Positions 55,310 to 64,000 of a stretch of 64,000 bases of DNA are shown in pieces. The notes beneath the pieces are model-generated. The model did no database searches and was not told the DNA's origin. It worked only from the letters and a program-made list of their open reading frames with translations. Made by a program: the position numbers and the translations under genes. Position 1 is the first letter of the stretch. Each line of letters starts with the position of its first letter. The stretch spans positions 1 to 64,000 of the forward strand of contig RQOL01000389.1 of NCBI GenBank assembly GCA_013076295.1, written 5' to 3'. This stretch comes from Sanderia malayensis. Taxonomy: Eukaryota; Cnidaria; Scyphozoa; Semaeostomeae; Pelagiidae.

Positions 55310-56400
55310 AATCCACGTTAATACAGGTAAAATTGACTGATTGAAATTCACCCTTTTCACTCTTTTCCGTGATATTAACCTTCATTCCCACAATTTACAC
55401 ATGAATTAAAGTAATACAGGGATAACTGACTGATTGAAATACACTCTTTTTACTTTTTTTCCGCAATATTGACGTTCATTCCCACAATTTAACCATGAAT
55501 CCACGTTAATACAGCTAAAATGACTGATTGAAAGTCACCCTTTTTACTTTTTCCCGTGATATTATCATTCATTTCCACAATTTACACATGAATTAGGGTA
55601 AATACAGGAAAAACTGACTGATTGAAATACACCATTTTTACTTGTTTTCCGTGATATTAACCTTCATTCACACAACTTACATATGAATTGACTTTATATA
55701 CATGTAAAACTGACTGATTGAAATACACCATTTTTATTTGTTTTCGTTATATTAGCATTCATTCGCATAACTTACACATCAATCCACCTTAATACAGCTA
55801 ATCCTGATTGATTCAATTACACCATTTTTACATCTTTTCCGTGATTTTAAAAATCTTTCCCACAATTTCCACGGGAATTAACGTAAAAACAGGTGACACT
55901 GGCTGATTGAAATGCACCATTTTTACTTATTTTCCGTGAAAGTAACATTAATTCCAACACTTTACACATAAATTGACTTTATTTTCATGTAAAGCGGACT
56001 GATTGAACAACACCATTTTTACTGTCTTTCCGTTATATTAACATTCATTCCCACAATTTACACATGAATCCACTTAAATACAGCTAGTCCTGACTGATTG
56101 AATTACACTTTTTTTACTTGTTTTCCGTGATTTTAACATTAATTCCCACAATTTACACATGAATCCACGTTAATACAGCTAAAACTGATTGATTGAAATT
56201 CACCCTTTTTAGTTTTTCTCGTGATATTAACATTCTTTTCCAAAATTTACACATGAATTAACGAAAATACTGGGAAAACTGAGTGATTGAATTACACCAT
56301 TTTTACTTGTTTTCCGTGATATTAACATTAATTCCCACAATTTACACATGAATTGACCTTATAAACATGTAAAACTGACTGATTGAAATAAACCTTTTTT
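55310..56400. repeat. 1.04-kb right-domain block, copy 2, and extension
   Basis: This follows copy 1 to about 56160, then turns into tccacgttaatacagc and a monomer with ttaacgaaaatactggg (56261). The whole stretch recurs at about 59733-60825: aatccacgtt is at 55310 and 59733, and the acgaaaatac marker at 56261 and 60687, giving offsets of 4423 and 4426 bp. Confidence 0.7.
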
Positions 56401-57780
56401 ACTTGTTTTCCGGGATATTAACATTCATTCCCACAATTTACACATGAATCCACGTTAATACAGCTAAAAATGACTGATTGAAATTCACCCTTTTTACTTT
56501 TTCCCGTGATATTATTATTCATTTCCACAATTTACACATGAATTAGGGTAAATACAGGAAAAACTGACTGATTGAAATACACCATTTTTGCTTGCTTTCC
56601 GTGATATTAACTTTCATTCACACAACTTAAACATCAATTGACCCTATAAACATGTAAAACTGACTGATTGAAATGCACCTTTTTTACTTGTTTTCCGTTA
56701 TATTAACATTCATTGCCACAATTTACACATGAATTGACGTAAATACAGGGGAAACTGACTGATTGAAATACACCTTTTTTACTTGTTTTCCGTTATATTA
56801 AAATTAATTCGCACAATTTACACATGAATTGACATTATAAACATGTAAAACTGACTGATTGAAATACACACTTTTTACTTTTGTTGCGTGATATTAACAT
56901 TCATTCCCACAATTTACACATGAATTGACGTAAATTCAGGGGAAACTGACTGATTGAAATACACCTTTTTTACTTGTTTTCCGTTATATTAACATTCTTT
57001 GCCGCAATTTACACATGAATCTACGTTAATAGAGCTAAACCTGACTAATTGAAATACACTTTTTTCACTTGTTTCCCTGATATTAACTTTCATTCCCCAC
57101 AATTTACATGTGAATCCACGTTAATACAGGTAAAGTTGACTGATTGAAATTCACCCTTTTCACTTTTCTCCGTGATATTAACATTTATTCCCACAAATTA
57201 CACATAAATTAACGTAAATACAGGGAAAACTGACTGATTGAAATACACTCCTTTTACTTGTTTTCTGTGATATTATCATTCATTCCCATAATTTAGACAG
57301 GAATCAACGTTAATGCAGCTAAAATTAACTGATTGAAATGCACCCTTTTTACTTTTTTCCGTGATATTTACATTCATTCCCACAATTTACACATGAATCC
57401 ACGATAATACAGTTCATTAGACTGAGTAAAGTACACCTTAATTACTTGTTTCCGTGATATTAACATTCATTCCCACATTTTCCACATGAATCCACGTTAA
57501 TGCAGCTAAAATTCACTGATTGAAATTCACCCTTTTTACTTTTTCCTGTGATATTAACATTCATTCCCACAATTTACACATGAATTAACATAAATACAGG
57601 AAAAACTGACTGATTGAAATACACTCTTTTCACTTGTTTTCCGTGATATTAACATTCATTCCAACAACTTAGACATGAATCCACTTTAATACAGCTAAAA
57701 TTGACTGATTGAAATTCACCCTTTTTACTTTTTTCCGTGATTTTAACATTCATTCTCACAAATTACACATGAATTAACGT
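56401..57780. repeat. Linking monomers and the second copy of 53010-54085
   Basis: The first 300 bp hold tccacgttaatacagc, ttagggtaaatacagg and gaccctataaacatg monomers. From about 56701 the order matches 53010-54085 with an offset of 3691 bp, including the landmark monomers aatttagacagg (about 57290) and gttcattagactg (about 57409). No other content is seen. Confidence 0.7.
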
Positions 57781-59732
57781 AAATACAGGGATAACTGACT
57801 GATTGAAATACACTCTTTTTTACTTTTTTTCCGCAATATTGACGTTCATTCCCACAATTTACACATGAATCCACGTTAATACAGCTAAAAATGACTGATT
57901 GAAAGTCACCCTTTTTACTTTTTCCCCTGATATTATCATTCATTTCCACAATTTACACATGAATTAGGGTAAATACAGGAAAAACTGACTGATTGAAAAA
58001 CACCATTTTTACTTGTTTTCCGTGATATTAACTTTCATTCACACAACTTACATATGAATTGACTTTATATACATGTAAAACTGACTGATTGAAATACACC
58101 ATTTTTATTTGTTTTCCGTTATATTTGCATTCATTCGCATAACTTACACATCAATCCACCTTAATACAGCTAATCCTGATTGATTGAATTACACCATTTT
58201 TACATCTTTTCCGTGATTTTAAAATTTTTTCCCACAATTTCCACGGGAATTAACGTAAAAACAGGTGACACTGGCTGATTGAAATGCACCATTTTTACTT
58301 GTTTTCCGTGAAAGTAACATTAATTCCCACACTTTACACATAAATTGACTTTATATTCATGTAAAACGGACTGATTGAACAACACCATTTTTACTTTTTA
58401 CTCGTTATATTAACATTCATTGCCACAATTTATACATGAATTGACATTATAAACATGTAAAACTGACTGATTGAAATACACCCTTTTTACTTTTGTTGCG
58501 TGTTATTAACATTCATTCCCACAATTTAAACATGAATTGACTTTATATACAGGTAAAAGTGGCTGATTGAAATACACCTTTTTTACTTGTTTACTGGGAT
58601 ATTTACATTCATTCCCACATTTTACACATGAATCCACGTTAATACTTGTTTTCCGTGATATTAACATTCATTCCAACAACTTAGACATGAATCCACTTTA
58701 ATACAGCTAAAATTGACTGATTGAAACACACCTTTTTTACTTTTTTCCGTGATTTTGACTTCCATTCCCACAAATTACACATGAATCCACGTTAATACAG
58801 CTAATTCTGACTGATTGAAATACAGCATTTTTACTTGTTTTCCGTGATATTAACATTCATTCCCGCAATTTACATGTGAATCCACGTTAATACAGGTAAA
58901 ATTGACTGATTGAAATTCACCCTTTTCACTTTTTTCCATGATATTAACATTCATTCCCACAATTTACACATGAATTAACGTAAGTACAGGAAAAACTGAC
59001 TGATTGAAATTCACTCTTTTTACTTGTTTTCCGTGATATTAACATTCATTCCAACAACTTAGACATGAATCCACTTTAATACAGCTAAAATTGACTGATT
59101 GAAATTCACCCTTTTTACTTTTTTCCGTGATTTTAACATTCATTCTCACAAATTACACATGAATCCACGTTAAAACAGTTAATCCTGACTGATTGAATTA
59201 CCCCTTTTTTAATTGTTTTCCGTAATTTTAACATTCTTTCCCACACTTTACACGTGAATTGACTTTATAAACATTTAAAGCTGACTAATTGAAACACACC
59301 TTTTTTACTTTTTTCCGTGATTTTGACTTTCATTCCCACAAATTACACATGAATCCACGTTAATACAGCTAATCCTGACTGATTGAATTACACCTTTTTT
59401 ACTTTTTTTCCGTGATATTAACATTCATTCCCACAATTTGCGCATGAATCCACCTTAATACAGCTAGTCCTGACTGATTGAATTACACTTTATTTACTTG
59501 TTTTCTGTGATTTTAACATTAACTCCCACAATTTACACATGAATTAACGTAAATACAGGAAAAGCTGACTGATTGAAATACACTCTTTTTACTTGTTTTC
59601 CGTGATATTAACATTAATTCCCACAATTTACACATGAATTGACCTTATAAACATGTAAAACTGACTGATTGAAATACACCTTTTTTACTTGTTTTCCGTT
59701 ATATTAACATTGATTCCCACAATTTACACATG
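57781..59732. repeat. Right-domain block variant and third copy of the short-monomer segment
   Basis: At 57781-58400 the right-domain series recurs (cgcaatattgacgttc, ttagggtaaatac, cgcataacttac, cacgggaattaacg). From about 58550 it changes to the tactggga monomer and the 58-bp short monomer (58603-58660), as at 48.4 and 50.4 kb. Here the distance from the short monomer to gaaatacagcattttt (58817) is 188 bp shorter than in the other copies, so two monomers are missing. Confidence 0.7.
58603..58660. repeat. Short 58-bp monomer with internal deletion, copy 4
   Basis: This has the same 58-bp length, join and flanking monomers as the copies at 48.4 and 50.4 kb. After it, two monomers found in the other copies are absent, so this segment was shortened again after it was copied. 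Confidence 0.8.
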
Positions 59733-61220
59733 AATCCACGTTAATACAGGTAAAATTGACTGATTGAAATTCACCCTTTTCACTCTTTTCCGTGATATTA
59801 ACCTTCATTCCCACAATTTACACATGAATTAAAGTAAATTCAGGGATAACTGACTGATTGAAATACACTCTTTTTACTTTTTTTCCGCAATATTGACGTT
59901 CATTCCCAAAATTTACACATGAATCCACGTTAATACAGCTAAAAATGACTGATTGAAAGTCACCATTTTTGCTTTTTCCCGTGATATTATCATTCATTTC
60001 CACAATTTACACATGAATTAGGGTAAATACAGGAAAAACTGACTGATTGAAATACACCTTTTTTACTTGTTTTCCGTGATATTAACTTTCATTCACACAA
60101 CTTACATATGAATTGGACTTTATATACATGTAAAACTGACTGATTGAAATACACCATTTTTATTTGTTTTCCGTTATATTAGCATTCATTCGCATAACTT
60201 ACACATCAATCCACCTTAATACAGCTAATCCTGATTGATTGAATTACACCATTTTTACATCTTTTCCGTGATTTTAAAATTCTTTCCCACAATTTCCACG
60301 GGAATTAACGTAAAAACAGGCGACACTGGCTGATTGAAATGCACCATTTTTACTTATTTTCCGTGAAAGTAACATTAATTCCCACACTTTACACATAAAT
60401 TGACTTATATTCATGTAAAGCGGACTGATTGAACAACACCATTTTTACTGTCTTTCTGTTATATTAACATTCATTCCCACAATTTACACATGAATCCACT
60501 TAAATACAGCTAGTCCTGACTGATTGAATTACACTTTTTTTACTTGTTTTCCGTGATTTTAACATTAATTCCCACAATTTACACATGAATCCACGTTAAT
60601 ACAGCTAAAACTGATTGATTAAAATTCACCCTTTTTACTTTTTCTCGTGATATTAACATTCTTTCCCAAAATTTACACATGAATTAACGAAAATACTGGG
60701 AAAACTGAGTGATTGAATTACACCATTTTTACTTGTTTTCCGTGATATTAACATTAATTCCCACAATTTAAACATGAATTGACCTTATAAACATGTAAAA
60801 CTGACTGATTGAAATGCACCTTTTTTACTTGTTTTCCGTGATATTAACATTCATTCCCACAAGTTAGACATGAATCCACTTTAATACAGGTAAAATTGAC
60901 TCATTGAAATTCACCCTTTTCACTTTTTTCCGTGATATTAACCTTCATTCCCACAATTCACACATGAATTAACGTAAATACAGGGATAACTGACTGATTG
61001 AAATACACTCTTTTTACTTTTTTTCCGCAATATTGACGTTCATTCCCACAATTAACACATGAATCCACGCTAATACAGCTAAAATTGACTGATTGAAATT
61101 CACCCTTTTTACTTTTTCCCGTGATATTTTCATTCATTTCCACAGTATACACATGAATTAAGGTAAATACATTAAAAACTGACTGATTGAAATACACCTT
61201 TTTACTTGTTTCCCGTGATA
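59733..61220. repeat. Right-domain block, further copy, and linking monomers
   Basis: About 59733-60825 is the distant copy of 55310-56400. After it come a gaccttataaacatg monomer (about 60780), a fused acaagttagacatgaatcc monomer (60861) and another short run of the ggataactg and cgcaatattgacgttc series to 61220. All of it is satellite. Confidence 0.7.
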
Positions 61221-61790
61221 TTAACATTCATTCCCACAATTTACACATGAATCCACGTTAATGCAGCTAAAATTCACTGATTGAAATTCACCCTTTTTAC
61301 TTTTTTCCGTGATTTTAACATTCATTCTCACAAATTACACATGAATTAACGTGAATACAGGGAAAACTGACTGATTGAATTACACCATTTTTACTTGTTT
61401 TCCGTGATATTAACATTAATTCCCACAATTTACACATGAATTGACCTTATAAACATGTAAAACTGACTGATTGAAATACACCTTTTTTACTTGTTTTCCG
61501 TGATATTAACATTGATTCCCACAATTTACACATGAATCCACTTTAATACAGCTAAAATTGACTGATTGAAATTCACCCTTTTTACTTTTTTCCGTGATTT
61601 TAACATTCATTCTCACAAATTACACATGAATTAACGTAAATACAGGGAAAACTGACTGATTGAATTACACCATTTTTACTTGCTTTCCGTGATATTAACA
61701 TTAATTCCCACACTTTACACATGAATTGACCTTATAAACATGTAAAACTGACTGATTGAAATACACCTTTTTTACTTGTTTTCCGTGATA

Positions 61791-61884
61791 TTAACATTCA
61801 TTCCCACAATTTACACATGAATCCACTTTAATACAGCTAAAATTGACTGATTGAAATTCACCCTTTTTACTTTTTTCCGTGATT
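61791..61884. repeat. Representative 94-bp monomer, type A
   Basis: This copy is a clean example of the basic unit. It starts ttaacattcattcccacaat, has ttacacatgaa, then the type A variable box (tccactttaatacagc), gactgattgaaat, a short T-run and the closing ttttttccgtgatt. The next monomer starts at 61885. The phase is arbitrary, since a tandem array has no natural start. A typical monomer contains about 29 G or C bases in 94 (31%). Confidence 0.9.
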
Positions 61885-61979
61885 TTAACATTCATTCTCA
61901 CAAATTACACATGATTTAACGTAAATACAGGGAAAACTGACTGATTGAATTACACCATTTTTACTTGTTTTCCGTGATA
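61885..61979. repeat. Representative 95-bp monomer, type B (ttaacg subtype)
   Basis: This neighbour of the type A example differs in the variable box, which begins tttaacgtaaatacaggg rather than tccac. It also carries tctcacaaattac instead of tcccacaatttac. Type B boxes beginning ttgac or ttaac are found throughout the window, interspersed with type A boxes. The two types share the flanking core, so they are diverged branches of one monomer family and not two satellites. Confidence 0.85.
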
Positions 61980-62075
61980 TTAACATTAATTCCCACAATT
62001 TACACATGAATTGACCTTATAAACATGTAAAACTGACTGATTGAAATACACCTTTTTTACTTGTTTTCCGTGATA

Positions 62076-62931
62076 TTAACATTCATTCCCACAATTTACA
62101 CATGAATCCACGTTAATACAGATAAAATTGACTGATTGAAATTCACCCTTTTCACTCTTTTCCATGATATTAACCTGCATTTCCACAATTTACACATAAA
62201 TTAGGGTAAATACAGGAAAAACTGACCGATTGAAATACACCATTTTTACTTGTTTTCCGTGATATTAACTTTCATTCACACAACTTACATATGAATTGAC
62301 TTTATATACATGTAAAACTGACTGATTGAAATACACCATTTTTATATGTTTTCCGTTATATTAGCATTCATTAGCATAACTTACACATCAATCCACCTTA
62401 ATACAGCTAATCCTGATTGATTGAATTACACCTTTTTTACATCTTTTCCGTGATTTTAAAATTCTTTCCCACAATTTCCACGGGAATTAACGTAAAAACA
62501 GGTGACACTGGCTGATTGAAATGCAAGATTTTTACTTGTTTTCCGTGAAAGTAACATTAATTCCCACACTTTACACATAAATTGACTTTATATTCATGTG
62601 AAACGGACTGATTGAACAACACCATTTTTACTGGCTTTCCGTTATATTAACATTCATTCCCACAATTTACACATGAATCCACTTAAATACAGCTAGTCCT
62701 GACTGATTGAATTACACTTTTTTTACTTGTTTTCCGTGATTTTAACATTAATTCCCACAATTTACACATGAATTGACTTTCTATACAGGTAAAATTGGCC
62801 GATTGAAATACAAATTTTTTACTTGTTTACTGGGATATTTACATTCATTCCCACATTTTCCACATGAATCCACGATAATACAGTTCATTAGACTGAGTAA
62901 AGTACACCTTAATTACTTGTTTTCCGTGATA
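62076..62931. repeat. Right-domain block, copy with the rare ggccgattg monomer
   Basis: The series cactcttttccatgatatta, ttagggtaaatacagg, cacacaacttacatatg, cagt-less gcataacttacacatcaat and cacgggaattaacg recurs, but the ttaaagtaaat and cgcaatattgacgttc monomers are missing. It ends with the rare ggccgattgaaatacaaat monomer (62797) and the gttcattagactg landmark (about 62884). The only notable plus-strand open frame of the window (62773-62961) lies here and is a by-product of the repeat. Confidence 0.7.
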
Positions 62932-63595
62932 TTAACATTCATTCCCACATTTTCCACATGAATCCACGTTAATGCAGCTGAAATTCACTGATTGAAATTT
63001 ACCCTTTTTACTTTTTTCCGTGATTTTAACATTCATTCTCACAAATTACACATGAATTAACGTAAATACAGGGAAAACTGACTGATTGAATTACACCATT
63101 TTTACTTGTTTTCCGTGATATTAACATTAATTCCCACAATTTACACATGAATTGACCTTATAAACATGTAAAACTGACTGATTGAAATACACCTTTTTTA
63201 CTTGTTTTCCGTGATATTAACATTCATTCCAACAAGTTAGACATGAATCCACTTTAATACAGCTAAATTTTACTGATTGAAATTCACCCTTTTTACTTTT
63301 TTCCGTGATTTTAACATTCATTCTCACAATTTACACATGAATCCACTTCAGTACAGCTAAAATTGACTTATTGAAATTCACCCTTTTTACTTTTTTCCGT
63401 GATTTTAACATTCATTCTCACAAATTACACATGATTTAACGTAAATACAGGGAAAACTGACTGATTGAATTACACCATTTTTACTTGTTTTCCGTGATAT
63501 TAACATTAATTCCCACAATTTACACATGAATTGACCTTATAAACATGTAAAACTGACTGATTGAAATACACCTTTTTTACTTGTTTTCCGTGATA
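62932..63595. repeat. A fourth 285-bp trimer and a four-monomer expansion of it
   Basis: The unit at 62932-63216 has the same A-B-B order and the same 285-bp length as the three at 61.2-62.1 kb. The next unit, 63217-63595, is 379 bp because it has two type A monomers (tccactttaatacagc, then tccacttcagtacagc) before the two type B monomers. It is a trimer expanded by one monomer. Confidence 0.75.
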
Positions 63596-64000
63596 TTAAC
63601 ATTCATTCCCACAATTTACACATGAATCCACGTTAATACAGGTAATATTGACTGATTGAAATTCACCCTTTTCACTCTTTTCCATGATATTAACCTGCAT
63701 TTCCACAATTTACACATGAATTAGGGTAAATACAGGAAAAACTGACCGATTGAAATACACCATTTTTACTTGTTTTCCGTGATATTAACTTTCATTCACA
63801 CAACTTACATATGAATTGACTTTATATACATGTAAAACTGACTGATTGAAATACACCCATTTTATATGTTTTCCGTTATATTAGCATTCATTCGCATAAC
63901 TTACACATCAATCCACCTTAATACAGCTAATCCTGATTGATTGAATTACCCCTTTTTTACATCTTTTCCGTGATTTTAAAATTCTTTCCCACAATTTCCA
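63596..64000. repeat. Start of another right-domain block, cut by the window edge
   Basis: This repeats the order of 62076-62500: cactcttttccatgatatta, ttagggtaaatacagg (about 63720), cacacaacttacatatg, cgcataacttacacatcaat, and the start of the cacaatttcca monomer at the last base. The ttagggtaaatac monomers of the two copies are about 1.53 kb apart, or 16 monomers. The array clearly continues beyond the window. Confidence 0.75.

Larger units (their letters stand above)
61221..62075. repeat. Exact 285-bp trimer, three tandem copies
   Basis: Three successive units of exactly 285 bp lie at 61221-61505, 61506-61790 and 61791-62075. Each is made of three monomers in the order type A (tccac, taatgcagc or taatacagc), type B (tctcacaaattac, taacgt..aatacaggg) and type B (aattaattcccac, gaccttataaacatg). 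In the last unit the monomers are 94, 95 and 96 bp. This is the simplest and most regular higher-order repeat in the window. Confidence 0.85.
1..64000. repeat. Continuous ~95-bp tandem satellite array filling the whole window
   Basis: Every part of the window can be read as head-to-tail copies of one AT-rich monomer of about 94-96 bp. The most conserved parts are the segment around cattcattcccacaattta, the word gactgattgaaat, and the end segment ttccgtgatatt. A box of about 25 bp after acatgaa and the length of the T-run after cacc vary most. No inverted monomers were seen. Both window edges are inside the array. No unique sequence longer than about 60 bp was found. Such organisation is typical of eukaryotic heterochromatic satellite DNA; the chromosome location and the species cannot be told from the sequence. 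No gene, RNA gene or mobile element is supported in it. Confidence 0.97.

Noticed and set aside
62773..62961. Plus-strand open frame of 62 codons as a gene
   Set aside because: It spans two ordinary monomers including the rare ggccgattg variant. No start context or protein family is recognisable, and its base composition is that of the array.
1..64000. CRISPR array: conserved repeat with a variable box of about 25 bp
   Set aside because: The variable boxes are not unique spacers but a few related families that recur many times. The conserved part is about 70 bp and itself varies, and there are no cas genes.
1..64000. CENP-B box as evidence of a centromere
   Set aside because: I looked for the ttcg..ggaa..cggga pattern on both strands in the common monomer types and saw none. 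Centromere identity is therefore not supported by this motif, though absence does not exclude it.

Overview
The whole window is one uninterrupted, AT-rich, head-to-tail satellite DNA array. The monomer is about 94-96 bp (roughly 31% G+C in a typical monomer), so about 670-680 monomers fit in 64 kb. All monomers lie in the same orientation. Both window ends fall inside the array, so its true length and flanks are unknown. I found no convincing protein-coding gene, RNA gene, transposon, CRISPR array, origin or bacterial-type regulatory site. Short open frames of about 61-101 codons, nearly all on the minus strand, are by-products of the monomer sequence. A homogeneous gene-free satellite of this size points to eukaryotic nuclear heterochromatin (pericentromeric, centromeric or subtelomeric type). 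I cannot name the organism or the chromosome region from the sequence.

A monomer, read from an arbitrary start, begins ttaacattcattcccacaat, continues ttacacatgaa, then has a variable box of about 25 bp, then gactgattgaaat, then a cacc-T5-8-ac tract, and ends ttccgtgata. The variable box falls into two broad groups. Type A begins tccac and usually reads taatacagc. Type B begins ttgac or ttaac and usually reads tatacagg, aaatacaggg or aaacatg.

The array is a mosaic of higher-order repeats (HORs) and segmental copies made by repeated local amplification. From left to right it contains: a landmark block (1-2435); a 4.03-4.07 kb HOR in about 2.6 copies with a nested 1.32 kb duplication (2436-13180); a mosaic, indel-rich stretch (13181-15480); a second landmark block (15480-17160); a 2.86 kb HOR in two copies (17161-22850); a third landmark block (22851-25552); a 3.61 kb HOR in two copies plus a 0.95 kb extension (25553-33400); a mosaic with a 1.04 kb duplication (33401-37750); a fourth landmark block (37751-40780); a mosaic and a fifth, shorter landmark block (40781-42335); a 3.23 kb HOR in two copies (42336-48390); a 1.98 kb duplication carrying the only clearly non-satellite insert (48391-51370); and a right-hand domain with different monomer families (51371-64000). 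The right-hand domain includes an exact 285-bp trimer repeated three times in tandem.

No genes work together here. What the window offers is the history of the array: nested unequal exchanges, deletions of two monomers at a time, a 36-bp deletion carried into several later copies, and a shift in monomer families near 42.3 kb. Several tracts rich in 1-bp deletions, and one monomer full of 1-2 bp insertions, may be assembly or consensus error. Sequence-level conclusions there should be treated with caution. All block boundaries were estimated by eye from shared variants.
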